From NCBI GenBank assembly GCA_032622095.1, contig CP136064.1, forward strand, positions 176,342,247 to 176,406,246: a stretch of 64,000 nt of DNA. The letters are read 5' to 3'. The notes under the pieces were generated by a model. It ran no database searches. It saw only the letters and a program-made list of their open reading frames with translations, and was not told the origin of the DNA. The translations under genes were made by a program, and so were the position numbers. Below, piece after piece: positions 35,677 through 46,139 of this stretch. The stretch is from Siphonodentalium dalli. Taxonomy: Eukaryota; Mollusca; Scaphopoda; Gadilida; Siphonodentaliidae. The first letter of the stretch is position 1. Each line of letters begins with the position of its first letter.

Positions 35677-36688
35677 GACAAGGGTTGTGTGTGCAGATGT
35701 TATGCAATATGCACGAGGACAATTCATGTTATTTTGGGCCATCAAAGCAGAAAACACACAGGCTATATTCTTAACTGGTAGTGGCGTATCATGCATCTAC
35801 TTCATAGCCCTGTAATTGCATTAGTATATGCCTCATATTCGGTATATAGTCGAGACCTCCGTCCGTCCGTCCGTCGATCCTTCCGTCTTGTCGTCCGAAA
35901 CAAATATTTCACAACACAGCTCACGTATCGATAGTCCAATTTTGTCTGCACTTTTCCCCAGAGTTATGGCCCTTTGCTGGACTTATTGTAAAACGCACCA
36001 ACAACGCGTCCATATAACAAATGTTATGCTGTGCACGGATGTCTTTTATATATTATTGGATTTCGTTGTCCTTTGGGATGATGATAGCACATGCAGGTTG
36101 GGGAAAGGATACCCACATATTATGAGTTTCGTCCATTAATTGTTATCAGAGTTACGGCCCTTGCTTGACTTGGAATTTTGTGTCCGAAAGAACATTTCAG
36201 CTTGTAACAGGTGTTAATTATTGTAGTTCTTTTGTCGTTTGGCACACAGGCCCCTGGGGGAAATTACCAGATATACCAATGAATAATATAACAGTGACAA
36301 GGTTCACAGGTCCGATTTTTTGAAAAACACATGCACCATCTATCATATTCCTCATAGATTCTCAAAATCTTTCTTCTCAGTCACAATATTTTATTGGCCG
36401 TGAAATTTCCTTCCTTTTGATATATAATTCGATAGTAGTAAACGAAAGGAAGTCGGGATATCGTATCGAAAACTAGCAAAACCTACCGACGAAAAACGGT
36501 CATCAGTTTCCCTGTCCGGTAAGTATAGTGATTATACACGGATAACCAATTCATTTATTACGATCGCAATTGCCGAACTTGCGAATTTCCCGTACGATAT
36601 GTCGACGTCGCTTAAATTGACTTCGTCAAGTTATATATCAAACGAAAGAAAAATGTATGCCCTATAACATAAACTGGGGCATATTTTG
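35677..36688. repeat. Dispersed repeat pieces with CAGAGTTATGGCCCTTTGCT
   Basis: A CCGT microsatellite (35862-35880) is followed by CAGAGTTATGGCCCTTTGCT at 35960 and a second, weaker copy, TCAGAGTTACGGCCCTTGCT, at 36146. The same order occurs at 43140-43215. The remainder to 36688 is unassigned. Confidence 0.5.
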
Positions 36689-36696
36689 ACTTAGTT

Positions 36697-37663
36697 CAGA
36701 GACGTGGCGACAGGGGGGTCTAGCTCACCCCCCAACTTTGGTCTAAATTTTCAACAGTTGGAAATTTCATACCTGCCAAAACATTAAGTTGGAAATTTCA
36801 CACCAACAATAGGTTGAAAATGTTCTTGTAGTTTGATTTTCAAACAATTTATTGGGGGAATTAATTGTTTTTGGACCAATATTTAATTGCATATTTTCCT
36901 ATTTTTGGTCCCTCCCCCGTGGCCAGTCAAAACTGAACTTCTAGTTAATTTAAGAAAACAATATTGTCATATATACATTTGGTCAACATTGTCATTGGAA
37001 TTGTCATCAATTGAAAATTTTCCAACCTAAGTGGGGTGTCAGGTTTGAAATGTCCAACTCTAGGAATGCTTGAGGCTAGTCTAGATGCTAGGAATTTGCG
37101 ATTTTCTTGTTCAGATTACAAAATTTTCGCACACCGGGCCGAACCATGGTCGGCCCGGTGTGTCATTATACAAATGCTAATAAGTTCAACAATATTTGAC
37201 TACATTTGATCAAACTTGTGGACTGAAATGGTCATCAGTTGGAGAATTTTCCAACCTGAGGGGGAGTATGACGTTTGAAATTTCCAACACTATTGGAAAG
37301 CTTCAGCTGAGGCCAGTCTAGATGCTAGGATTTGCGATTTTCTCGTTCAAATTTCAAAATTTTCTCACACCGGGCCGAACAACCGTGGTCAGCCCGATGT
37401 GTTGTGTGCATTTGTATGGAGTTAGACCACTAGATGTTAGGATTTATGCAGTGTTTCAGGTTAAACTATCTGAATGTTCTCATACTGGGAATATAGAGCC
37501 ATGGTTTATGAAGATATAGGATATTAGGCTATTAGGCCTAAGCACTGAGGTGCAAGGGGGGTGAAAATGAAACTTGTGTTCGGTCTAGTTCAAGGGGGAG
37601 GGGTGCAATTGGAATTTCCCAAGGTGGACACCCCCGAAAGGAAACACTCTAGCCACGTCCCTG
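36697..37663 (+). mobile_element. hAT-like non-autonomous element, complete copy
   Basis: The ends are CAGAGACGTGGC and GCCACGTCCCTG, inverted with one difference. The flanks ACTTAGTT (36689-36696) and ACTGAGTT (37664-37671) match at seven of eight positions, fitting the 8-bp target duplication of hAT elements. The interior has repeated TTGGAAATTTCCAAC palindromes and two larger ones: 37130-37162 (CACACCGGGCC/GGCCCGGTGTG) and a second, less perfect one at 37366-37401. It encodes no transposase. Confidence 0.75.
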
Positions 37664-37671
37664 ACTGAGTT

Positions 37672-37956
37672 GACAATGTTTTAGAAATATTGAGGATATT
37701 AGGCGGACAGGGAGACTGACGACCAGTTTTACTCCCAAATTTCCAGTAGATATTGCAAGTTTCATGTAACATGTCTCGACTTCCCTTTATTTTATTCTAT
37801 GGAATAATACACCAAAAAGAAAGGAAATTTCATGGCCAATATGACACGCTTAAATATATTGTGACTGAGTTGAACGATTTTGAGAATCTATGAGAAATGT
37901 GAAAGATGATGTGTTTTTCCCAAAAGTCGGACTTGTGAACCTTGTCACTGGTATCT
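37672..37956. other. Spacer before the Helitron array
   Basis: Nothing is recognised. The segment TTGACAATGTTTTAGAAATATTGAGG and its neighbours partly mirror the 36300-36480 stretch in inverse orientation (GAAAGGAAATTTCATGGCC against GGCCGTGAAATTTCCTTCC), so the hAT-like element may sit inside an older inverted pair. Confidence 0.45.
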
Positions 37957-38401
37957 TCTCATATATATTTTTGAAGACCTCTGTTTGTCTGTATGGTTGT
38001 CTGTATGTCTGTATGTCATTTATACAAATCTACGATTCTCGACCGATCGGGACGAAACTCGGTACGTGTGTGTAGTTTGACCAGGCGGTCGTCGTTGTCG
38101 TATTGGCGAGCCCGTGCGACACCCGCTTCGTGCATGCGCAGACGAGATCTCGGACACGGGTGGAGCTATCGACTTGAAATTTGGTATGTGAATGTATCTT
38201 GCCCCGGATACGAATTTTATCGGATCGCCGAGCCCGTGCGACGCCAGCTTCGCGCATGCGCAGACCAGATCTCGGAAACGGGTAGAGCTATCGACTTGAA
38301 ATTTGGTTTTTGAATAGCCCGGACAACGTCGGGCTGGGTAGAGCTATCGACTTGAAATTTGGTTTTTGAATAGCCCGGACAACGTCGGGCTCATCGGCTA
38401 G
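37957..38401 (+). mobile_element. Helitron unit A (type 1)
   Basis: This unit starts TCTCATATATATTTTTGAAG, carries a TCTG-rich microsatellite, two copies of a 122-bp internal repeat, and a doubled 3' hairpin AGCCCGGACAACGTCGGGCT before CTAG. It is nearly the same as unit C. Confidence 0.85.
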
Positions 38402-38454
38402 TCCATTATATACTTTGGGAAATCTTCTCTCTCTGTGTGTGTGTGTGAGGGTAT

Positions 38455-38507
<53 letters not shown>

Positions 38508-39168
38508 TGTCTGTCTGTTCGCAATGGACTCGAAAACGGCAGAACCGATTTCGATGAAACTTGGTATGTGAGGTTACTTTCGGTCGGGGAGTGGCATGGG
38601 CCTATTAATTTGCCCGTGCGACATGACCTTGACCTTGAAATCGGGTCATTTCAAGGTCGACCGCCCGAGTATCACGGGATTTCGATGAAAATTAGTGTCT
38701 GGGGATACTTTCGTATGGGGAGTGTCGTAAGCATGTTCGTTTGCCCATGCGACGTGACCTTTAATGGGATTTCGACGAAATTTGATACGTAGGGTTACTT
38801 TTGTCCACTGAGTGTTTTGGACGGGTCGAGTCGTGACCCCACCTCAAATTGACCTTCAAAATGGACAATTCAAGGTCAAATCGGGCAATTCGCCGAAAAG
38901 CAGAGGGGAAACAGCCCGGACGAAGTGACATTGACCTTCAAACTGATCAATTCGATGTCAAATCGGGTAAAACCGGATGGATTTCAACGGGTGCTTTTGT
39001 CTGGTACTTTTGTCCGGGCAGTGTTTTGGACGGGTCAAATCGTGACCCCACCTGACCTTGACCTTCAAAATGGACAATTCAAGGTCAAATCGCGCAATTC
39101 GCCAAATCGCCCAATTCGCCGAAAAGCAGAGGGGAAACAACCCGGACGAAGTCGGGTCCACCTGCTAG
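38402..39168 (+). mobile_element. Helitron unit B (type 2)
   Basis: This unit starts TCCATTATATACTTTGGG, contains a long GT microsatellite (38434-38506), then a body rich in TGACCTTGACCTT and TTCAAGGTCAAATCG phrases. It ends ACCCGGACGAAGTCGGGT-like, then CTAG. It holds five exact TCAAGGTCA/TGACCTTGA sites. Confidence 0.85.
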
Positions 39169-39608
39169 TCTCATACATATTTTGAAGACCTCTGTCTGTC
39201 TGTCTGTTTGTCTGTTTGTCTGTCATTTATACAAATCTACGATTGTCGACCGATCGGGACGAAACTTGGTACGTGTATGTAGTTTGACCAGGCGGTCGAC
39301 GTTGTCGTATTGGCGAGCCCGTGTGGTGCCCGCTTCGTTCATGCGCAGACGAGATCTCGAAAACGGGTGGAGCTATCGACTTGAAATTTGGTATGTGAAT
39401 GTATCTTGCCCCGGATACGAATTTTATCGGGTCGCCGAGCCCGTGCGACGCCAGCTTCGCGCATGCGCAGACCAGATCTCGGAAACGGGTAGAGCTATCG
39501 ACTTGAAATTTGGTTTTTGAATAGCCCGGACAACGTCGGGCTGGGTAGAGCTATCGACTTGAAATTTGGTTTTAGAATAGCCCGGACAACGTCGGGCTCA
39601 TCGTCTAG
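39169..39608 (+). mobile_element. Helitron unit C (type 1)
   Basis: A near-identical copy of unit A, again with two 122-bp internal repeats and the doubled 3' hairpin. Confidence 0.85.
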
Positions 39609-40338
39609 TCTATTATATACATTGGGAAATCTGTCTCTGTGTGTGTGTGTAAGGGTGAGGGTGTGTGTGTGTGTGTCTGTCTGTCTGTTCGCGATGGACT
39701 CGAAAACGGCGGAACCGATTTCGATGAAACTTGGTATGTGGGGGTACTTTCGGTCGAGGAGTGGCATGGTCCTATTAATTTGCCCGTGCGACATGACCTT
39801 GACCTTGAAATCGGGTCATTTCAAGGTCGAAAGCCCGAGTATCACGGGATTTCGATGAAAATTAGTGTCTGGGGATACTTTCGTATGGGGAGTGTCGTAA
39901 GCATGTTCGTTTGTCCGTGCGACGTGACCTTTAATGGGATTTCGACGAAATTTGATACGTAGGGTTACTTTTGTCCACTGAGTGTTTTGGACGGGTCGAG
40001 TCGTGACCCCATCTCACCTTGACCTTCAAAATGGACAATTCAAGGTCAAATCGCGCAATTCGCCGAAAAGCAGAGGGGGAAACAGCCCGGACGAAGTGAC
40101 ATTGACCTTCAAACTGATCAATTCGATGTCAAATCGGGTAAAACCGGATGGATTTCAACGGGTGCTTTTGTCTGGTATTTTGGCCGGGTAGTGTTTTGGA
40201 CGGGTCAAATCGTGACCCCACCTGACCTTGACCTTCAAAATGGACAATTCAAGGTCAAATCGCGCAATTCGCCAAATCGCGCTATTCGCCGAAAAGCAGA
40301 GGGGAAACAACCCGGACGAAGTCGGGTCCACCTGCTAG
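39609..40338 (+). mobile_element. Helitron unit D (type 2)
   Basis: A near-identical copy of unit B with a much shorter GT run. It starts TCTATTATATACATTGGG and ends CTAG at 40335-40338. It holds five exact TCAAGGTCA/TGACCTTGA sites. Confidence 0.85.
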
Positions 40339-40360
40339 TCTCATATATATTTTGAAGACC

Positions 40361-40393
<33 letters not shown>

Positions 40394-41063
40394 TTGTCTG
40401 TTTGTCTGTCATTTATACAAATCTACGATTGTCGACCGATCGGGACGAAACTTGGTACGTGTGTGTAGTTTGACCAGGCGGTCGACGTTGTCGTATTGGC
40501 GAGCCCGTGCGGCGCCCGCTTCGTGCATGCGCAGACGAGATCTCGGGAACGGGTGGAGCTATCGACTTGAAATTTCCTCTTTCCAACGATATATAATGCG
40601 TATCTATCCGTTTTAGTTTTCTGCCTCAATTATCAAGAAGAAGTGGTACTATCTTCCATCAGGATAAAAACAATGCGTAACTTCTATGACGTCGTTAGAG
40701 GTCATAACGTTAGATCACGTTAACGCTTAACCGGCCGATGCATTTGACTGTTTCAGACGTCTTGGCGATATCTCGGGCACCGATGGTAATTTATCTTTAC
40801 GTTGAAACTTGATAATTAATGAGCGTGTGTATATGAGGCGCATTTATATACTTGAGTGGAAATCAAATCGGGTTAAACTGGCGGATTTTTACGTACGAAA
40901 TTTGATGCATAGGGTATCTCGGTATCCACTGGGCCGATTTCCCGGTATCCGCAGGGCCGATTTCCACCATTTTTGGGGTGTCGGTGTTTGACCCCACCTG
41001 ACCTTGACCTTCAAAATGGTCAATTCAAGGTCAAAGCCCGGACGAAGTCGGGTCACCTTCTAG
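40339..41063 (+). mobile_element. Helitron unit E (chimeric)
   Basis: The first part, to about 40576, is type 1; it then switches abruptly to unrelated sequence (TTTCCTCTTTCCAACG onward) and finishes with a type-2-like 3' end containing CACCTGACCTTGACC and CTAG at 41060-41063. Confidence 0.8.
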
Positions 41064-41813
41064 TCTCATATATATGTTGAAGACCTCTGTTTGTCTGTAT
41101 GTATGTTTGTCTGTATGTCATTTATACAAATCTACGATTCTCGACCGATCGGGACGAAACTTGGTACGTGTGTGTAGTTTGACCAGGCGGTCGTCGTTGT
41201 CGTATTGGCGAGCCAGTGCGACGCCCGTGCAGCGCATGCGCAGACGAGATCTCGGAAACGGGTGGAGCTATCGACTTGAAAGTTGCTATGTGAATGTATC
41301 TTGCCCCGGATACGAATTTTATCGGGTCGCCGAGCCGGTGCGACGCCAGCTTCGCGCATGCGCAGACGAGATCTCGGAAACGGGTGGAGCTATCGACTTG
41401 AAATTTGGTATGTGAATGTATCTTTCCCCGGATACGAATTTTATCTGGTCACCGAGCCCGTGCGACGCAAGCTTCGCGCATGCGCAGACGAGATATCGGA
41501 AACGGGTGGAGCTATCGACTTTAAATTTTGTATGTGAATGTATCTTGCCCCGGATACGAATTTTATCGGGTCGCCGAGCCCGTGCGACGCCAGCTTCGCG
41601 CATGCGCAGACCAGATCTCGGAAACGGGTGGAGCTATCGACTTGAAATTTGCTATGTGAATGTATCTTGCCCCGGATACGAATTTTATCGGGTCGCCGAG
41701 CCCGTGCGACGCCAGCTTCGCGCATGCGCAGACCAGATCTCGGAAACGGGTAGAGCTATCGACTTGAAATTTGGTTTTTGAATAGCCCGGACAACGTCGG
41801 GCTCATCGGCTAG
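41064..41813 (+). mobile_element. Helitron unit F (type 1, expanded)
   Basis: A type 1 unit in which the internal 122-bp repeat has expanded: GAGCTATCGACTT recurs at 41265, 41387, 41509, 41631 and 41753. It ends CTAG at 41810-41813. Confidence 0.88.
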
Positions 41814-42482
41814 TCTCCTATATATTTTGAGACTTCCGTATATGTGTATATATATATGTGTGTATGTGGGTACTTCATAGAATCTAAAACGGCTGAGCGG
41901 ATCGAGCTCAAATTTCGTATATAAGGGTAAAAAACCACGGGGATCGTCCACGTCGCATTTTGGACAAGCTCTGAGCACTCATTCTCCACTCTCAATGATC
42001 AAAATCACCGCAAACGGCACGGCGGTGGTTAATCGCGTTGATAGTTAAAGAGCGTTCATATCCGCAGTGTAGTCGATAAAGAGCGTATATGCGTAATGTG
42101 ATTCTTACGTCTGTACACGGGCGTCAGCGTCGGTGAGCGTGTGGTTCTTACATACTTAGGGCTTCCTAGGAACTGGGATCGGGTCAGTTTTTCCGTCCTA
42201 GGTGATCTTCACCTTGAAACGGGTACCCACAAATGATATATATATGTGTGTGTGTCCTTTATAGACTCGAACCGATTGAGCTCAAACTTGCTACCTACGG
42301 GAAGGGTCATGGGCGGGTTAAATTGTGACCCCGACCTGACCTTGAAATTCAAAATGATCAATTCAAGGTCAAATCGGGTAAAACTGGCGGATTTCGACGA
42401 ATTGAAAAATAAATTCATTTAAAAAAAGCGTTTCGAACAAAGCCATGGGACGAATGCCACCAGTGGCGGGCTAACCTGCTAG
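41814..42482 (+). mobile_element. Helitron unit G (type 3)
   Basis: This unit starts TCTCCTATATATTTTGAGAC. Its 3' hairpin is GCCACCAGTGGC, unlike the others, followed by CTAG at 42479-42482. An internal segment near 42241 (TGTGTCCTTTATAGACTCGAA) matches the 5' regions of the solitary Helitron pieces at 26180 and 59175, so a second unit start may be nested in it. Confidence 0.75.
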
Positions 42483-42986
42483 TCTATTATATTTTGGGGA
42501 AATATGTCTGTCTGTGTGTGTGTGTGTGTTCGAGATGGACTCGAGAACGGCCGATTTCGATGAAACTTGGTATGTGGGGGTGCTTTCGACCGGGGAGTGG
42601 CATGGGCATATTAATTTGCACGTGTGACGTGACCTTGACCTTCAAATCGGGTCAATTCAAGGTCAAATCGCGAATTTTTATGGGATTTCGACGAAATTTT
42701 ATACATAGGGTTACTTTTTTCCACTGGGTGGTTTGAACGGGTCAAATCGTGACCCCGACCTGACCTTGACCTTCAAAATGATCAATTCGAGGTCAAATCG
42801 GGTAAAACCGGATGGATTTCGACGGGTAGTTTTGTCGGGTACTTTTGTCCGGGCAGTGTTTTGGACGGGTCAAATCGTGAACCCACCTGACCTTGACCTT
42901 CAAATTGGACAATTCAAGGTAAAATCGCGCAATTCGCCGAAAAGCAGAGGGGAAACAGCCCGGACGAAGTCGGGTCCACCTGCTAG
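42483..42986 (+). mobile_element. Helitron unit H (type 2, short)
   Basis: This unit starts TCTATTATATTTTGGGG and carries the type 2 body and 3' end, with CTAG at 42983-42986 followed by TAGTATATATTGG. It holds four exact TCAAGGTCA/TGACCTTGA sites. Confidence 0.82.
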
Positions 42987-43346
42987 TAGTATATATTGGT
43001 TTCGCTGCTATTTTTCCCCATTGCCTGTGGTTTAGCAAGGTGATAGCACATGTTTCCATTTTTTGTTACAAGAGTAACGACCCTTGTTTGAATGGGAAAT
43101 TTGTGAATTGAGGATTCGGGGGTATATGGTGGAGACCTTCATCCGTCGGTCCGTCCTCCATATATAGTGTAGGTTTTGCCCACAATATTTTCCAGAGTTA
43201 TGGCCCTTTGCTAGAGTTGTGAACATGGATTAATCTGAGAGAAATGCCCCATTATTACTTCATTTTCTCTCTAAATATAGTCAATATTGAGCGTATATAC
43301 ATGGCTGGTATGCATGGCTGCATGCAATTATTGCATATTCCGGGTT
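42987..43346. repeat. Dispersed repeat pieces with CAGAGTTATGGCCCTTTGCT
   Basis: The CCAGAGTTATGGCCCTTTGCT phrase at 43193 follows a CCGTCGGTCCGTCC microsatellite, the same order as at 35862-35980. The rest is unassigned. Confidence 0.5.
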
Positions 43347-43478
43347 AGATAGTCCGATGGTTCAATAGTCCGATGGTTAGATATATAGTCCGAGGGTTCA
43401 ATAGTCCGAGAGTTCAATAGTCCGAGGGTTCAATAGTCCGAAGGTTCGATAGTCCGAAGGTTCGATAGTACGGCGGGT
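43347..43478 (+). repeat. Minisatellite, CAATAGTCCGAAGGTTCG type
   Basis: About eight units of roughly 16 bp built from GTTCAATAGTCCGAGG and GTTCGATAGTCCGAAG occur. It is related to the minisatellite at 20755-20985. Confidence 0.9.
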
Positions 43479-43935
43479 TCGAACCCCGGCATGGATGAAA
43501 ATCGGGACCGATTTTCAAGCTTGATTTGGTTTGAGGGACATCTCAATGTACCATTCCGATCGACACATGGCCATTTCGATAAGAAATGAGAATTTGTTCA
43601 CGCTCACTGAGTTAAGCAAATATGAAGCAATGAACACTCATACTGAGTCCGTGCCACCATTACTCTGACATACATATACGCCAGTACCACTAATCGTATA
43701 TATGGTCACAGACGGAGGAAGTGCATTGACATGTTTCCAGAATTGCAGATCAAGAATTTCGAAGGTAGTAGGTTCGAATCCATGTTCAGACTGATACGCT
43801 TCCTAGCTCTCGGTGAAAGGGTTTCCTTTTTAGGATGTCCCCGTAGCCGATGTGGTTATAGGTCGTGGATAAGAACATCACAGTCTGTGCTAGACGAGGT
43901 TGGCGCGGATTCTAACCCCGGCATGGATGAAAATC
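43479..43935 (+). repeat. tRNA-related SINE-like fragments
   Basis: Two B-box-like phrases, GGTTCGAACCCCGGC (43469) and GATTCTAACCCCGGC (43909), are each followed by ATGGATGAAAATCGG, and an A-box-like TAGCCGATGTGG lies at 43852. A third, GTAGGTTCGAATCC, is at 43767. No tRNA cloverleaf can be folded from them, so they are SINE heads rather than tRNA genes. Confidence 0.5.
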
Positions 43936-44689
43936 GGTGTCCGCCCCCCCCCCCCAATCACAGGCTTCATCTCAAATTTGTATCATTCATCATGCTCCTG
44001 AGAAATGTTGAAGCACCAAAGCTCTGTAATACTCGCCTATATATAGCTGTTCAAGCAACTTCTACAACACGTTGTTGAAGCAGCAATTATGACTGGGTTT
44101 AACAAAGGAGAGAATGTCTTCATCCCACAGATTCCAACAGACCTACCTTTTTTTTTAAAACATATTTTTATTGTAATATAATATTACAAGAGGGATCGGG
44201 GGACAAGTTTTGACAACTTACATCCACCCTCTCCCATAAACATTTTAACTAATACAACGGATATAGATGACGAACATATCGTATACATTCATTTATTTCC
44301 TCGACAGACCGTTTTTCATAATTTTCATTATTCTCATATCAAATTTGTATCCTATACTCCCAAAACGCGGGACCACAGCCACACCACCAGCCAAAATGGC
44401 AGCCACACGCATTAAACAGCAAAATTAATGTTTGAACCAATATCTATTAGCATCTGAATGCCGGAGGAGAGGAGCTCTGCTAATTATAAGTTCCGTAACC
44501 TGTGCTCCGATCCTCTGTGTCCACACTTCTTTGTATTTTAATAATATATATAATATATACTGTATATTGTGGGTTACAATAAAATATTTTCAAAAAAAAA
44601 CAAAAAACATTCCAGTTCGACCCAGCTTTGCAGCGACCGCCAATAAGGCTCAGTGGCAATCCCTCAAGATCGCTGGAATTTTTTTTATA
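43936..44689. other. Unassigned sequence
   Basis: Nothing is recognised apart from C-, T- and A-rich runs (C10 near 43945, T-rich at 44150, A-rich at 44592). Confidence 0.4.
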
Positions 44690-45660
44690 TAGAAGTCATT
44701 AATTTTGTCTCGGGGAGCGTTACCAGATAGGTCCCGTTCACCTCAGATGTCTTAAAATGACACTAATGATTATTTTACATATGTTTTGACTAGAGGCGAC
44801 CAAACGGTTGGATCATCGGAGCTGACAATGTGTACATATGAATAATTTGACACGGGGAATCGTATTAAATATGTCATGTTGACCTTAGATGTCTTAAAAT
44901 GACACTACTAATTAATTTAACTATTAACTAAATAACTAATTATATACCAAAAATGTTGCATTCTGGTCAACGAAAATTGAAACACGGGGATAAATTAGCC
45001 CGTAACATTTGGACGAGATTGTAAGACCATAGCCTGGTCACATGATAGACGTCGTTGACCTCAGACGATTTAAAGGGGCAAATATGAGCATTATTTTTAA
45101 AGAGCGTTCCTTATCAGATTGAATGATATACAGTAGGAAAATTGGTACATATATATGGATCACCTGACCAGGGAATTGTCATGGGATAAGCGCATTTGAC
45201 CTCAGATGACTTAAAGGGGCCTAATAGATTATATATGCACTCTGCAGACGACTTAAAGTGGCAAATATGAGCAATAAAGAGTGTTCCTTGTCAGCTTAGA
45301 ATATATGTAGGAACATTGGTACATATGTGTTACCTGACCAGGGGATTGTCATGAGATAGGCGCATTTGCCCTCATATGACTTAAAGGGGGATCAGTTATA
45401 TGATTAATAAAGAGCGTTTATTATCAGCCCAGACGATATGTGGGAAAATTGGTGCATACAAGTAAAATGACGCAGGACTGTCATGGTATAGGTGCTGTTG
45501 CGCCCAAATGAGTTAAAGGTCCACTAATAATTAGCAATACTGAGCGTTTATTATCAACTTAAAAAGGTAGGTGTAACTTTATCCATGCAATAGGTGTTGT
45601 TTACCCCAGATGACTAATAATTATTTTAAATGACTTGAAGGTCCACTAATAAATTACGCA
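44690..45660 (+). repeat. Decayed tandem repeat with CCTCAGATGACTTAAAG
   Basis: CCTCAGATGTCTTAAAATGAC, GACCTCAGACGATTTAAAGG, GACCTCAGATGACTTAAAGG and similar phrases recur from about 44743 to 45640 at irregular spacing of 100-170 bp, with AAGAGCGTTCCTTATCAG and CCTGACCAGGG(A/G)ATTGTCATG between them. This is an old tandem array with length changes. Confidence 0.65.
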
Positions 45661-46139
45661 TTCTTCACCCGAGCCACACCGGGTACCCCAGCTATAGTAC
45701 AGAAATAAAATTTTATCATCTCAAAGTTAAATAATAAATTGTTTTGTAATAATTAGCATGTTATGTTCAATTACTCAGCTTTTCATTATATCAGTAGGTC
45801 CCAGTAATCCACGGTCCCATTTTCCCAATGATGAACAGCATACGTACAATAATGCAGGAAATATGTTTATCTTTCAATATTCATACCATTGAATGCACCA
45901 GAAGAATTAAATGAGCTGACGTCGGCATCGCACAACAATGAGAACTAGAACTGATGGAAAAATCTTTATAGATTTTTTTTCTTCGTAAGATGCGGAACTC
46001 ATCCCATGATATCGTGTTATAAAAGATCAATTATTAGGTAAATATTGAAACTATGAGCCTTCCTTTGATTAATGCTCTATATTGTTCCAGTTTATAAGAA
46101 ATATACATTCAAAATAAATTTAGTAGTCATCATTTTATC
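45661..46139. other. Unassigned sequence
   Basis: An ACCCGAGCCACACCGGGT hairpin at 45667-45684 followed by CTATAG resembles a worn Helitron 3' end, but lacks CTRR. Nothing else is recognised. Confidence 0.35.

Larger units (their letters stand above)
37957..42986 (+). mobile_element. Head-to-tail array of eight non-autonomous Helitron units
   Basis: Eight units follow each other with no spacer. Each begins TC (TCTCATATATATTTTG, TCTATTATATA or a close form) and ends with an inverted repeat, usually AGCCCGGACAACGTCGGGCT or ACCCGGACGAAGTCGGGT, then about six bases and CTAG. The junction is CTAG/TC every time. TC start, 3' hairpin and CTRR end are the defining marks of canonical Helitrons, rolling-circle transposons. 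No Rep/helicase is encoded. Units fall into several types; the first pair is repeated as the second pair. Long open frames across it are artefacts of the repeat. Confidence 0.88.

Noticed and set aside
37993-43035. Many open frames of 60-125 codons with peptides such as MRRRDLGNGWSYRLEIWYV
   Set aside because: They repeat with the Helitron units and exist on both strands; none has a Rep, helicase or other domain.
43460-43935. Possible tRNA genes
   Set aside because: B-box-like words are present but no cloverleaf folds; the repeated flank ATGGATGAAAATCGG points to SINEs.
45661-45710. Helitron 3' end (ACCCG hairpin then CTATAG)
   Set aside because: It lacks a proper CTRR end and no TC start can be paired with it.
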